From Russula earlei (lineage: Eukaryota; Basidiomycota; Agaricomycetes; Russulales; Russulaceae), in NCBI GenBank assembly GCA_025769875.1, contig JAGFNK010000263.1, positions 1 through 64,000 of the forward strand: 64,000 nucleotides of DNA, in the 5' to 3' direction. The notes below the pieces were generated by a model. It did no database searches. It was not told where the DNA came from and was given only the letters and a program-made list of their open reading frames with translations. Numbering within the stretch: the first letter of the stretch is position 1; every line of letters begins with the position of its first letter. Of this stretch, positions 1 through 11,590 are shown piece after piece. The position numbers and the translations under genes were made by a program.

Positions 1-1202
1 GTGGTGACAGGGAATGCGACGGAGGTCCAAGTTCGATAATGATTTTAACGGTTTAAGACGTGTCTAGTAATAGCTCTTCGTCTTCGGACTTCTCTAGGCG
101 TTTCTCCCTCGTGGCACTTTAGTTAAAAGCAAGAAAAGGATCTGGAATTCGATCTTTATTGAAGCGTTACAAGGGATGGTTCTTACTTTTTAAGAACCGG
201 GCGCAAGATCTATGGTTTCGAGACGGTACCGCTCGAAGTAGTTCGAGAGGGTTTAAGGGGGGATACTGAGGCGTAAAGCAAAAAGCGAAGTAAGCTGAGG
301 GGTGAAAGCGGATGGGTGTCGACTGGTATAAGTCGAAGTAGTGACGTAAGGAGACCGCGGTTACTGTTCTTCCTTCGAAAGGTGTAAGTAGCCGTACGCG
401 AAAAAGCTGAGAATGTCCGTCTCAGGAAGTCGGGTACGAATAGGATAAGGCAAAACGGATCCCTTCGTAAAGGCAAGGGCGGTAGATAGGCAGGTAAGGG
501 AAGGAGCTTCCTAAATAACCGACAGTAGTTAAAATGTAATGCGAATAGCGTCCAAGGGGGAAGTCAGCGTCCGGGGCGTATATCCCGACATTGGAGCAGA
601 TGCCAAAGGGGGTGAGATTGTACTGGGTGGCAAGGGCAGCGTTGGAGGGTTCGAACCACAAAAGTGTGGACGATGCGTGCTCGAAAGGCATGTGGTGAAG
701 GTGTCTGTGAACGCGCGACGAGCTAGTTGGTCTGAGGTAGGGATGCGTCCGAGGTAGTCTTGATGATTCAAGTCGTGGAGGAGGACGCCACTGCTCCTGG
801 TGACGATTGGTGGTAGGGAGGACGAAGTACTGGTGCAGGATGGAAGCGAAATGCTGTGCAAGGGGGACGGTCAGAGGAAGCCTTCAGGCAAGGGAGGTCG
901 GTCCGCTTGCTGTTGCTCGTTCTGCGCATGGAGGGGGAGTGCCGACAGGGACAAAGTCGCCTGGAATAGGCTGGGAGATGGTGGGAGACGATGGTGGGGC
1001 TGTTGGGGAGTACAAGATGCTGAGGGGTGAGGATGTGTCGACCGGGTCGACTGTCTTCAGTGAGGATGCGAAGGGCAGGTGCGTGGGGTAGGTTGCAGAG
1101 GAGAAGGGAGGCGCAAGGAGGTGTTAACCAAAGTGGGGGAGTTAGGAGTGGACACTTGAGCAGTTGGCTGGTCAATACAGGGATGATGAGAGACTGTCCA
1201 GA
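1..1202 (-). pseudogene. A-family Ty3/Gypsy leader ORF (ORF-alpha) remnant
   Basis: On the minus strand this stretch is the same sequence as 33130-34270 of the intact element A, starting just inside the LTR. Translated pieces match ORF-alpha of element A in shuffled frames: the proline-rich N-terminus near 1200-900, the block with LNHQDYLGRIPTSDQL near 760-700, and the C-terminus near 240. The frame is broken by several indels, so this copy is not coding as it stands. The rest of the element lies outside the window to the left. It is useful as a sister copy: most ATGs in element A's leader are ACG or another non-ATG triplet here. Function of ORF-alpha is unknown. Confidence 0.75.
178..198 (-). 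other. conserved hairpin at end of ORF-alpha (sister copy)
   Basis: Eight-base stem GGTTCTTA / TAAGAACC with a 5-nt loop. The same hairpin is present at 34091-34111 in element A at the homologous place, where the ORF-alpha stop codon falls in the stem/loop. Conservation between two diverged copies suggests it is functional in the transcript. Confidence 0.55.
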
Positions 1203-2035
1203 TGTCAAGACACGTACTGCTGATCACTAAGGACTCAGGAGCAGGTGGGCAAGGGTCGGAACAGATGATACGCGGCGAAGGCGGCGTTGAACAAGAGGAC
1301 GAGCCAAACGACGAGGAGGTACCAGATTGGGACTGGTAGGTGTTGCAAGAGACAAAGGCGAAGGCTGGAGGCCAGTGTAGCGAGGGGACTTTAAACAAGG
1401 CGGTCGTTGAAGAGTACCTTGGAAGCGAGGGGAATCTTTAGACTGAGCGGTCGCAGGGGAGTACCCAGGAAGATGAGAGTATCACAAATGGACAGTCTGA
1501 CGACTGCCATGCTTACATTGGGGCTTATATACAGTGTACAGGGTCGATTACAAAGACCTGGGACTATTCTAGACTCTTTGATACCATCCAATAGGACTAC
1601 AGAGGCATAAACTTGCTTGTGTCAAGTTTCAGGCTTACTGAGCGCATTACTGATCATTGTGGAGCGATGACATCATTATGATGTCACTGTGGAGCGCTTA
1701 GTGAGCCTATGAGGTCACTGTGGAGTCGCTCAGTCAGCTATGATGTCATTGGAGCCTGGATGACTGTCAGATGATTTATGCAACAGTTTCTAAGAGTTTG
1801 TGCCACTGTTTCGGGTCCTTGGTGGCTGGGTGGCCATGTGGCTGCCACGCGATGATTACCCGATTAGGAAACGGGTGCCTGGTCGATGTTATAGTGTCCT
1901 TTGCAATAGCGATATCTTGCACTGCAGGGGGAATAGCCCAGAAAACGGAAGGGAGTTGGTAATGCCAAATGAGAGAGGTCTCTCTTGAGTAAAACAGGAC
2001 CATCTACGGTCAGGACCTGGCCTTGGTTCGTAACA
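1203..2035 (-). repeat. A-family LTR (full length)
   Basis: Begins TGTCAAGACA and ends TCGTAACA on the plus strand, so it is in minus orientation. It is about 833 bp and matches the two LTRs of element A (32301-33129 and 42113-42943). It abuts the ORF-alpha remnant at 1-1202, so it is the 5' LTR of a minus-strand element that runs off the window. It carries the TATA box (minus strand), the self-priming motif and the palindrome at 1668-1686. Confidence 0.88.
1668..1686. promoter_or_regulatory. palindrome in A-family LTR U3
   Basis: Reads TGACATCATTATGATGTCA, a 19-nt palindrome with half-sites resembling CRE/ATF-type bZIP sites. Equivalent copies lie at 32647-32665 and 42466-42484. Around it the U3 repeats short units of the type CTGTGGAG plus TGACNTCA. 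Candidate enhancer of the LTR promoter; binding is inferred. Confidence 0.45.
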
Positions 2036-2644
2036 GGGACGAGAGGAGTCTTTAAACTGAGCGGTCGCAGGGGAGTACCCAGGAAGAGGAGAGTATCACA
2101 AATGGACAGTCTGACGACTGCCATGCTTCATTGGGGCTTATATACAGTGTACAGGGTCGATTACAAAGACTTGGGACTATTCTAGACTCTTTGGTACCAT
2201 CCAATAGGACTACAGAGGCATAAACTTGCTTGTGTCAAGTTTCAGGCTTACTGAGCGCATTACTGATCATTGTGGAGCGATGACATCATTATGATGTCAC
2301 TGTGGAGTGCTTAGTGAGCCTATGAGGTCACTGTGGAGTCGCTCGGTCAGCTATGATGTCATTGGAGCCTGGATGACGTCAGATGATCTATGCAACAGTT
2401 TCTAAGAGTTTGTGCCGCTGTTTCGGGTCCTTGGTGGCTGGGTGGCCATGTGGCTGCCACGCGATGATTACCCGATTAGGAAACGGGTGCCTGGTCGTGT
2501 TATAGTGCCTTTGCAATAGCGATATCTTGCACTGCAGGGGGAATAGCCCAGAAAACGGAAGGGAGTTGGTAATGCAAAATGAGAGAGGTCTCTCTTGAGT
2601 AAAATAGGACCATCTACGGTCAGGGCCTGGCCTTGGTTCGTAAC
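2036..2644 (-). repeat. truncated A-family LTR
   Basis: Second A LTR in the same orientation directly after the full one. It contains U3, R and part of U5 and ends TTCGTAACA. It starts in the middle of U5 at the junction (GGGAC, then GAGAGGAGTC), as expected if the left-hand element inserted into a resident A LTR whose other part is outside the window. Confidence 0.8.
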
Positions 2645-3084
2645 ATCAGTTACACGGACCGGGCATCACCGGCTTAGCTCAGGCGCATGACGCGTCGGAT
2701 CACGCGGTCCGGCTCAGCTCATATGCTGAGATCTGTGCTACTTACAATGATAAGTTAATTGATGACAATTGGTAGCTACTAACGACTGATCCTTGTATGA
2801 TCTTTGTTTCTTATTGATGGTAGCTACCTGCAGTGTACTTAGAGACGCTCTGGAGTACTTAAGAGCGTCGTATTTTGATAGATCACTTCAGTCTTGTCTT
2901 ACACAATACTGAAGTGAGTACTTACTGTTTCCTATCTTATCTCTCGCATCTAATCACACGTTGTAGATATCTTTTGATAGGTATTACTGAATTATAGTCT
3001 TGTCTTACACAATACTGAAATATCTTTTGATAGATCTTAAGGATCTTATTGCTCTTATCATAACCTGCGCCCATCTGCTTCAAC
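2645..3084. repeat. unclassified LTR-like segment
   Basis: No coding. Contains a 23-nt block (GTCTTGTCTTACACAATACT plus GAA) twice, near 2893 and 2999, and ATATCTTTTGATAG twice. It ends ...CTTCAACA exactly where homology to the D-family ORF3 begins, which looks like the 3' end of an LTR. The left end is obscured by the neighbouring A LTR. No second copy was seen in the window, so the family is unknown. Confidence 0.35.
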
Positions 3085-4036
3085 ACTACCATACTTGTGC
3101 GTCGCTCTATACAATGACAAACCCATGCTTCTAGGAACTATGGGTCGAGGAGAGCCCACTTATGGAGAAAAGCTCATTGCCCAACCCATTGTCTCTGCAC
3201 CCCACCCTTCCGTCACTGCCTCTGACCTCCGCCTCCTAATTGAGGACCACCCTTTCCACTTTGACGTCGCCCAGGCTCTTGAAAACCTGCATGACCCTGG
3301 CGCCCTTGCCAACATCTACTGCCTCCGTGTCAGTTCTTTTCAACTAAAAGTTTTAGAAGGCAAGTGCATCTCTATCCAAGGGGCCCTGAACATCCTTCAA
3401 GGGCAACTCACCGACCAGCTCCACAAGATCCAGTCTCACATTAAAGAAACTGCCACCATCCGCAGCCGCCTTCGGGCCAATAACACTTCTGTCCGAGTTC
3501 ATCACCAACTCAACAACCTGATGACTGATGGAGGTCTCACCCATGACACTGGACCATATTACTCACTGGCAGGAAGCTATGACAAAATTGAGGAGTCAAC
3601 AGAACTGCCCACTTCTTCTTCTCCTCCATTACCCACTCGCCCTCCTCTCTCCCTGACCCCCCCTCTTGAGTATCTCCCTCGTGTCATTGACCAGTCCCAA
3701 AACGATGCCCCTATGGGCTCACCCTCCCACTTTCCTCAGATGTTCTCCGATGACACTAGTACTCCTAACACCCCTCTCACCCCTGCACGTATGACCAAGG
3801 CGCAGTGTCACCAACTCCAGAAACGACAACATGTTTGTAAACATTGCAACACCAGAGGTCACTGGAACAAGGATTGCAACAAACCCCACACCAACTGCAG
3901 CAGTCAGGTGGACTGTATTCTCAGGAGGACCCACCAGAGTTATAGAGGTTTCTGCCCCAGAGCAATGGGGTCCCAGAATATGTGGCCAGAAGTCGAAGGC
4001 AATGAGCTCTGTGAGTTGGGCCCTGAGACCGATTAG
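3085..4036 (+). pseudogene. D-family accessory ORF3, 5'-truncated (zinc-knuckle protein)
   Basis: Open from the junction to the TAG at 4034-4036, about 313 codons, and closely similar to the minus-strand ORF at 53023-54270 but lacking its first ~100 codons. Order: a block with YNDKPMLLGTMGRGEPTYGE, a helical heptad-like middle (about residues 85-140), a Ser/Pro-rich stretch, then a CCHC zinc knuckle CKHCNTRGHWNKDC near residues 245-258, followed by a Cys-containing tail (DCILRRTHQSYRGFCP). It sits just upstream of a polypurine tract and a D LTR, so in its element it was the last gene. The frame is better preserved here than in the D copy, which has three stops. Role unknown; the knuckle suggests RNA or nucleic-acid binding. 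Confidence 0.75.
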
Positions 4037-4047
4037 TTTGGAGAACT

Positions 4048-4066
4048 AAGCATGAGGGGGGCATGA
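4048..4066 (+). other. polypurine tract before D-family 3' LTR
   Basis: AAGCATGAGGGGGGCATGA immediately precedes the LTR start at 4067; the counterpart lies at 52992-53012 on the minus strand next to the D 3' LTR. It is the usual site of plus-strand priming. Confidence 0.55.
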
Positions 4067-4569
4067 TGTTGTGATCTACCCCTCTTTTGGTTTGTCCCTA
4101 AACTACTCCTTATTGTTCTTTACTTTCACCCCCATCCCCTTGGCTACTGTTTCATCCCTTGATGCTGATGGTCCTTATTGTCTCACTCATTGTGTTTCAT
4201 CTATTGTTTTACCTATTGTTAATACCCCAAGCTTAGCTTTGTCCCATTTCCTGTCACATCCCTTGCCCTGTACTCTCTCTCAATCACAACTTGCTTGTGC
4301 TGGCCTATACTCTGCTTGACCTAAGCACACCTCAAGGAACCCTTGTGTTCCTCTTCCTCCTCTGCCTCTCTCTCATTGTCCTCCTCTTCTGTGAAACCAG
4401 AAGATCGACTCTGTCTACAGGCTGAGTCATTGTCTGACTAAGCCTTGAGATGCTAAACCTCTGAACCAGTCTCCTTGAGCTGGCCCCCATTGAAACCTTG
4501 AACCAAGTCACAGGGACTTGCCCCCACTGAACTTTGAGCTAACGCTCTTACGGCTGTGACGCCATAACA
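4067..4569 (+). repeat. D-family 3' LTR
   Basis: Starts TGTTGTGATC and ends GCCATAACA; about 503 bp. Homologous to the LTRs at 52392-52991 and 58408-59009 (about 600 bp, opposite orientation). Contains AAGCTTAGCTT, the predicted RNA 5' end used for self-priming in this family. The rest of the element to the left is lost. Confidence 0.82.
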
Positions 4570-5358
4570 ATAGACAGCAGCAGCAACAGCACCAACACAG
4601 CTGAAGCTTGGCAACACCATGAGGCATGACAATACATTCAACACACCACAAGCATGCCTCATCCCCTCCCTGCTTCAACACACCACACTCATGTTCAACA
4701 CCTTTGACATGCCGCAAGGCTCAGACTTGGACAAGGACATGTCACACAGTTGATCATCCTCACACATGGATCCCATACCCATACAGGAGATACAGCAAGG
4801 AAGGAACATAGTCACATACTGCAGAGCACATAGATAATAAACTGCAGATTCATATCTGTAGTATGTAGCACACTGCACTCCAATAATGATAATGTTACAT
4901 TATTATAAATGCATGGTCTGGACTGGTTATAAACTGGTCTGAACTGGTCCAGTGACCGTGGGGCGGGGCAACCGCAACAGACGCTCATGAACTGCGCCGG
5001 GCCGGTTTCCCGAAGGTCACATGGTGTCATAGTGGGGGGAGAGAGATACGGCGGTTTCACATTGCAAGCTGGCTTTTGGGCTCATGTTGTACACTGTCAT
5101 CCTTCCCACCCTGACCACGGCTTAGCGCTCAATGGTAATCGCGACATGGTGGCGTTCCAAACATCACCCTCAAGGTGCCAGGGAACCGAGTGACGCCTGT
5201 GCCGTCGTGCGCATGAGATTTGTCTGTCGTTGTCGTTGCAGCACAGTCAGCATCGAGCTTGCTTTGTAAGTTGCCGTGGCTTCTTTGATGTGACAGACGT
5301 TTATAACTACGGCGCGCAATCTCACAACACGCCTTCCCTTTTGTCCCTGGCCGTGATC
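4570..5358. other. intergenic: repeat debris then promoter region of P450-1
   Basis: 4570-4880 is CA-rich repeat-like DNA with no ORF of note. 4913-4950 holds short repeats of the type ACTGGT. The last ~250 bases before 5359 would hold the promoter and 5' UTR of P450-1; no clear TATA box was identified. Confidence 0.4.
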
Positions 5359-7462
5359 ATGGGTATTCTCTCTTTGTCTCTTCAAGTCCTCGTTATTGTG
5401 TCTTCTCTTGCTGCATTCTTGGCTATCCGTGACTCTCGACGGCGAGGTGGACTTCCTTACCCCCCCGGACCACGACCACTTCCTTTTATCGGCAATGTCC
5501 GCGATCTCCCAACAGAGTTCCTCTGGCTCAAACTCACTGAACTCTCGAAGAAACACGGTACGAATCATTTCCTACTCGGCCTACGTTTGACTGAACGGAT
5601 CGCAGGGGACATCATATCCCTTCACGTCTTTGGCCAAGTCGTCGTCGCATTGAATTCCATCAAAGCAACCAAAGCTCTCTTCGAAAGCCGTGGCGAGATA
5701 TACTCCGATCGTCCTACGATTCCCATGCACGAGTTGTATGTGGTCCAGACTTTACCATTCTGGCACCGAGTCTGACCGAGTTTAGGATGGAGTGGCAGTG
5801 GGTCGTATCGTCTGCAAGATATGCCGAGTATTGGCGTCAATCTCGCAGACTGCTTGATCGTAGCCTTCGACCTGCCGCTGCAGCCGTGTACCGTCCTATG
5901 CAGCAAGCGAAGACCCGTGTTCTCCTTAGTGACATCCTGGCAAACCCGGATGATTGGGAAGTCCACCTTGAACAGTGAGCCGTGTTCTAAATCGCTCTGT
6001 TGGTTTTCTCTGAGCACTTCTCGGACTGTTCAGCATGGCAGGAGTGCTGATCTTAGCTCTCGGATATGGTTACGAAGTCAAAGGGCGCAACGACCCGAAG
6101 GTCACCGTGGCCCAGAAAATCACGAAGCTTGGAGGCGAAACGGCACTTCCAACCGCTGTCCTTGTGAATGTCTTCCCCTTCCGTGAGTAATCTCTTCGGT
6201 AATGGTCACTTTCGAGTCGCAACAATTCATTCTAGTACAACACATCCCTGAATGGCTACCCTGGCTAAGCTATAAACCCCTCGCACGTTATGGCCGCGAA
6301 CTAGGACAGCAGGTCATGTATGAACCGATGTCGTTCGTTAGAGAAAGTATAGTGTGTACCAATTTATGTGTCGCCGTATGTTGAAAGTTCACTGTTCGTT
6401 AGTCCAACGGCACTGCTCAACCATCACTTGCTCTCGAGAATTTGCAACAAACAGAGAAACTGAGCGGACTGGAACGCGAAAAGGCAGAGAACGTGATTGC
6501 TGGAGCTCTAGGGACTATGTATTCCGGTGAGTAAAAGTGGCGATTGCTGAAGACGTTAATAATAAGACCTTCCCTAGCTGGGACTGACACGGTACGCGAC
6601 CAAACAGAGATCTCCCAGTATGCCATCTCAGTCACGTCGTTGATTTTAGACCGTATCTTCGATAATGTCATTCTTCGTAGCGATTTTGCTCAATCCAGAT
6701 ATACAAAGAAAGGCACAGAAGGAGCTCGATACACTGACAAGGAGAGAGCGACTTCCGACATTTGAAGATCGCCCAGACCTACCATTCGTTGATGCGATAT
6801 GCAAGGAAGTTCTGAGATGGAGACCTATCACACCTCTCGGTGAGTTTACTACCGTGAAATAGTCCACGCGCAAGACTTCACGATCTGCAGCTTTACCGCA
6901 CGCAACAACCCAAGATAATGTCTACGAAGGTTTCTTTATACCCAAGGGTTTGTGATTTGGACTTGACATATATATCACTCAGTGACAAATTCGTGCTTCC
7001 AGGTACTATGGTGCTCGGGAATTCATGGTGCGATATCTGCCCTGTTCCTTTCAGGTTGACTTAGCTATATGTAGGGCGATCCTACATGACCCGGTCATGT
7101 ACCCAGAGCCGGATTTGTTCAAACCGGAACGGTTCATCAATCCTGATGGAAGCTCGCGCGACGACCCAGTGCTGGCATCAGCATTCGGATTTGGAAAGCG
7201 CATCTGCCCTGGGCGACATTTCGTCGATGCCACATTGTTCATCGTCGTTGCGTCCTTGCTCTCTGTTTTCAATATTGAAAAAGTCAAGGGCACTGAGGGA
7301 GGGGCTTGAGTCGTTTCCATTTGTAGGTTCGGGCATAAGGTACGTTCATTGCGTCTTGTCCGAGTCTGTAATGTGGCAGTGGCATAAGCTTGGAGTGATC
7401 TGACCGATCTTCTTCGCAGTCGTCCAAAGTCTTTCCGTTGCTTCTATCACCGCAAGGGATAA
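5359..7462 (+). CDS. cytochrome P450 (P450-1), multi-exon; possible 3' frameshift
   Basis: Microsomal P450 monooxygenase, plausibly ER-anchored. ATG at 5359 gives an N-terminal membrane helix, then the proline-rich hinge LPYPPGPRPLPFIGN. Introns are short GT-AG; the one at 5736-5785 is clear, and others fall near 5557-5605, 5970-6033, 6530-6580 and 6602-6650. Further motifs in order: RSLRP in the C-helix region, I-helix AGTDT, K-helix EVLR, PERF, and the heme loop FGFGKRICPG with the ligand Cys. The last coding part (SFPFVGSGI, then after an intron RPKSFRCF, TAA at 7460-7462) is one base out of phase with the heme exon near 7296-7306, so there is either a 1-nt indel or a missed splice. Substrate unknown. 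It shares exon plan and signatures with the three minus-strand P450s. Confidence 0.85.
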
Positions 7463-8878
7463 AACAGCAGAAGAACTTATTGCGGCCGATGTCCTCACAC
7501 GTTGATCGGTCAGGACATTGGTTTTCTACTTCACATTTTCACTTATTTCCACGCAAGCTAATGGGACGAGGCTGATAACGTATTGAGACGTTGGTGATTG
7601 CGCAGTTTGTTGGACTGGATTGTACGTTGAGACCCTACTTGGATGTAATGTTTGATGAGCAACCCCGGTGCGTCGGCAACCGAGTGCTCGCGACGTCATC
7701 CTACATTGCCCATGTCCTCTCGACCATCGATGTCCATTTTCTATTTTGTCGTCACCTTGCGAGCCTTTTATTCCCTTCTACCTTGACCCTTGTCCCTCCT
7801 TTATGGCGCTCTTTGAGATAATAATATATATTGAACTTGGCCGTATCAGTAGAGCACAGTACCGATGGGAGGAACTGACTGTTTTTTATCCGTTCGCATC
7901 TACGTGAGTTGTTACGGCGTACAACGTTGCCTCAATAAAGAAGCTGGATCACATACGCGTCCTCGCGCGGGTGTTTACGTGTAACCTTCGCCTGGCCTCA
8001 TCCCTCCAGCGATCTCCGTGTGCATTCTCACCGTTTCCTCACTGTCCTCGTCGGCGGTAACGATCAATAACTCAGGAGAATAGTGGTTTTCATCGTATGT
8101 TCAATGCATTGCATTGCTCCTATTTTGTATGTGCTTTCAACTCCACTGCGAAACTTGCGTCGGTTCGAAGGTCTCTGTCTATGTTGAGTTCTGCCTGCCC
8201 ATACCCGATTCAATTGCACGCCTTTGATTCCTTAGGTGTATTACCGGTCGTCGCTGCGAAGCATCATATCTTTTTGCGTCACGCCCTCAGTCTTCACTTA
8301 TGATGTCATTCCAGAAATCGGGTTTTGGACCGTCTTTCTCTGCATCGCAGAAAAAGAATGACATCATAGGACAGGTCGAGAATGCAGAGACGGCAAAATT
8401 TCATTGACTATGCGTGATCTCCGACGGTGGTTAAGACATCAGTCGGCTTGCGTGCAGCTGGTACTCCGTAGCCCTTATAGTAATGCATGATTAGGTCGGG
8501 GCACCATTTCCACATCCTCCATTGGGACGCACCACTGGATATCAGTGATCGGATAACACTTGGGATACCTGCATTTTTTCTCCTTGCCAGTTCGAGTCTA
8601 GCATTGGATACATGGCCCATGGTCTCGGCGGACATGTCAAACGCATCATTCTCAACACCCCTAGCAGTCGGTCATTCCAGGGGCGATGCTCTGTTCATTC
8701 TTACCACATCTATGCCATGCACTGTAATCTCCTATCCTATCCCTCCAACGTCTCTCGACCCATCGAAAACTTCTTCGTTATCCACCACCATCAACCCGTC
8801 TCATTGCCTCCCCACCGATCAGACAACTAAGTGCCGACTCATCGGCACTGAGTTGCCATCCTTCGACCCCGTACCCCA
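7463..8878. other. intergenic, no gene recognised
   Basis: Only short overlapping open frames with no recognisable domain. Contains one inverted repeat (8299-8368). Upstream region of the kinase pseudogene. Confidence 0.5.
8299..8368. repeat. inverted repeat with 13-bp arms
   Basis: Arms TATGATGTCATTC (8299-8311) and GAATGACATCATA (8356-8368) are perfect inverted copies around a 44-nt loop. Each arm includes TGATGTCA, the same half-site as in the A-family LTR palindrome. Function unknown. Confidence 0.5.
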
Positions 8879-10102
8879 ATGCCCTCAGATGTTCCATCTG
8901 CATCCTGGTTGCTCGGTCAGACCATCGATAACGGTGTTTTCGTCATTGAGGCAATCATGGGTGCGGGGTCTTTCGGCGTCGTCTATCGCGCCAAGGACAC
9001 CCTATCTGGAGCATAGTATACCGTCAAGCGCATAGAGAAGGCCCGCTCGAATTACTACCAGACTCGCGAAACCCGACTCCATGCTCGAGTCTCATCCCAT
9101 CCACACGTACTCACATTCCATCGCGAGATCGATGCAGGTGATTACGCCTTCTTCGTCTACGACCGATGTGCTGGGGACCTTTGCTCCATCATCGAGAAGT
9201 TCACATTCTTCCGAGAGGATGAGCTGATCAAGCGTGTCTTCGTCCAAATAATCGATGCGCTTGCGTATTGCCACTCTCGAGGAGTCTACCACCGGGATCT
9301 GAAACCGGAGAACATCCTTGTCTCTTCACAAAGTGGAGAGTTTGACGTCTTCTTTGCCGACTTTGGTCTTGCAACGACGAGCAAGATGACGGCGTCTTCC
9401 TGCGGAACACCGTGCTTCATGAGTCAAGGTATGTATTTTGTTCAGGTGAGCTAGCGTGGTTCGATTGCTAACCTGTCTGCCTGTCTGCAGAGTCACTGGT
9501 GCCAAATCATAAACCGTACTCTACCGTCGAAGGGGATATTTGGTCTCCGGCTGTATTCTCACGGAGATGATTGCCAACGGCACGTCCATGGGGGTCAGCT
9601 ACTTCAGAGATAGTGACTACAACCATTATATGGTGGATCGCGCGATTCTGTCTGATGTCCTCCCGATGTCGGATACGGCCTACTCGCTCCTGACGAAGAT
9701 CTTCTCCCCGAGGCCAGAGCGTCGACCTTCATTGGCGACAATTCGGGAGGAGGTTCTCGCGATGGACACATTCTTTCTCACAGATGAAGAGGCGGCGAAA
9801 TCTGGATGGGCCAAGCGTGTTGCAAAGAAACTGCAATGGTGCGCGGAGCCCTCTCAATGCCATCAAGTCGTCCCAACGAGACCTCCTCCGCATCATGCTA
9901 CTCTTGCACGTCGGGTTCGCTTTCTGCGTCGTGCTATTCATGCGGGTCATCATCTTTTGCATTCGAGTCGGTTTCATTGGAGTCGAGCCCGTTACCAACC
10001 ACACCTCCTGCTCCGGCAGTGGAGGTTTTCCATAGCTTATCGAAGGTGCCTAGTCGTCTTGAATCGGGATTGCGCGATACCGTGGACATTGGAAATGCTT
10101 GA
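8879..10102 (+). pseudogene. Ser/Thr protein kinase, disrupted
   Basis: A complete kinase fold can be read, but not in one frame. ATG at 8879; Gly-rich loop GAGSFGVVY; VAIK-region lysine in YTVKR; catalytic loop HRDLKPEN; DFG in ADFGLA; activation segment CGTPCFMSQES across an intron at about 9429-9490; then DIW and the F-helix region. Lesions: an in-frame TAG at 9014-9016 between the Gly loop and the lysine, a 1-nt loss near 9545 (TGGTCTCCGGC where TGGTCTCTCGGC is expected) that shifts frame before GCILTEMI, and a further shift near 9838 before a Ser-rich tail ending at 10102. The single-domain layout with a short Ser-rich tail is like fungal Ran1/Ksp1-type kinases (family guess). Either a recent pseudogene or a low-quality stretch of assembly. 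Confidence 0.75.
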
Positions 10103-10351
10103 TGGACAGTTTACGTACGATACGATACGATACTATATATATTCACTTCAATAATTATTACGATTTACTTACATGGACAATATTTCAATCCCATCTCGTG
10201 TTTTGGAACACCACAAATAGATGCCATTCAAGCGTTGAGTCTCAAAACATATTGAATAGCTGTATGACATGTTCGGAGCCTTACACGTGACTGCTGAAAT
10301 GTGAAGCCTGCGCATCGCCAGACTCTTGTGGACACCCAGCCCCCAAAAAAC

Positions 10352-10891
10352 ATGTGGTAAGTATCCCACAGACACCCGCACGCCGATTCTCACCTGTGCC
10401 TGCTCTCCTTCATAAGCAAACACATTCTAAACGCCCAGGTCTCCATTCGTGCTCCTTGCTGCACGCAGTGGTTCGACTGCTCAGAATGTCACGCCGAGAC
10501 ACAATCGCATCCGCTCGCCCGGACGACGGACATGACGTTCATCTGCAAGAAGTGCAAGAAGGCTTTCCGCAAGGACATGACGGCCTACGAAGAGAGCGAC
10601 GAGTACTGCCCGCATTGCGACAATCACTATGTGAGCCCTCCGTCTGCTGGAGGTCGGCTGTTGTAATCTGAACGCTGATAGGTCATCGAAGCGAAGACAC
10701 CCCAGGCCGCCATCGGAATCGAAGGGGAGGATGCACGCATCGATGCGCGGTACGTCGCTCAGCGGCGTCACATTTATTCACCGTTTCGTGACTACCCTCT
10801 TTCATTGCATAGGCTTTTGAGGGACCAGAGGATAAGATCGGATCCTTCCCGAACATTACTCAGGCAAGAGATCTCCGAGCGTCTCGGATAG
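10352..10891 (+). CDS. CHY-type zinc-finger protein
   Basis: ATG at 10352; intron 10357-10416 joins M-C to KHILNAQVSIRAPCC; further introns at about 10631-10681 and 10750-10812; stop TAG ends at 10891. The product is about 120 residues. Zinc ligands follow the CHY pattern: CKH, CC, CSECH, a later H, CKKC, and CPHCDNHY. The first splice is supported because it restores the conserved CKHxLN start. Fungal relatives include short CHY proteins; yeast Hot13, which acts in mitochondrial intermembrane-space zinc/redox handling, has a CHY domain, but assignment to that role is inference. The C-terminus (after IEAKTPQ) is basic and poorly conserved. Confidence 0.8.
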
Positions 10892-11538
10892 GGTGTATAC
10901 TTGTACTCGCCGCATTGAGACACGTCGATGACACGTCCCTTGGGCTTCGGTTCTCTGCACATTCCGCGGGTTGCATACCTCACTCGTTCTCAAACCATGT
11001 GTGCGCACGCTTTACATCCCGAACCGCATGCGATCCATCCTATTATTATTTCGTGCGGCAGTACGATTGCCCCTTCTGATACCCACCATGAATGCCAACC
11101 AGCGTTGTTCTTCCAACTCGTTTTGAAAGGGTCTAACAGGATGCAGCCACATCTCATTTGTTTAAAACGATCAGGCCGGCCTCAGTTCAAAATTATGGTG
11201 TTGGTCTGGTGGTGTTGGTCTGGCCTGGCTCACGCGACCATCGGTAGATCATCACATATGCCTTTTGATTCCGTGTCTTGCCCCTGACATGCATGACAAA
11301 ATGATCACCCATCTGAGAGTTATTTTTTCAAACGTAATGCACATGTGATCAGTGGTTGTGATTTTTAGCGCACCCCTGTGTGACACAACACATTGGAATG
11401 AACATGCCCCGATGGTGCACCACCAGAAGCGGCTCGGAACTTGAAGTCGAAACCTTAATGCCCCACGTCCCCTATCCACATGATGCAGAGATGATGACCG
11501 ACCGACATCCACGCAAGCCCGACATAATGGTGACGGAC

Positions 11539-11546
11539 ATATAAAA
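11539..11546 (+). promoter_or_regulatory. TATA box of the opsin-related gene
   Basis: ACATATAAAAGAAAGG about 50 bases upstream of the ATG at 11591, at the right distance for a core promoter with a short 5' UTR. Confidence 0.5.
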
Positions 11547-11590
11547 GAAAGGAGAACGACTGGTTGCCGTACTCACTACTTTCTCTCAGA

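Noticed and set aside
4871..4910. AT-rich palindrome as a replication or attachment site
   Set aside because: Short arms (6 bp) in AT-rich intergenic DNA; no supporting context.
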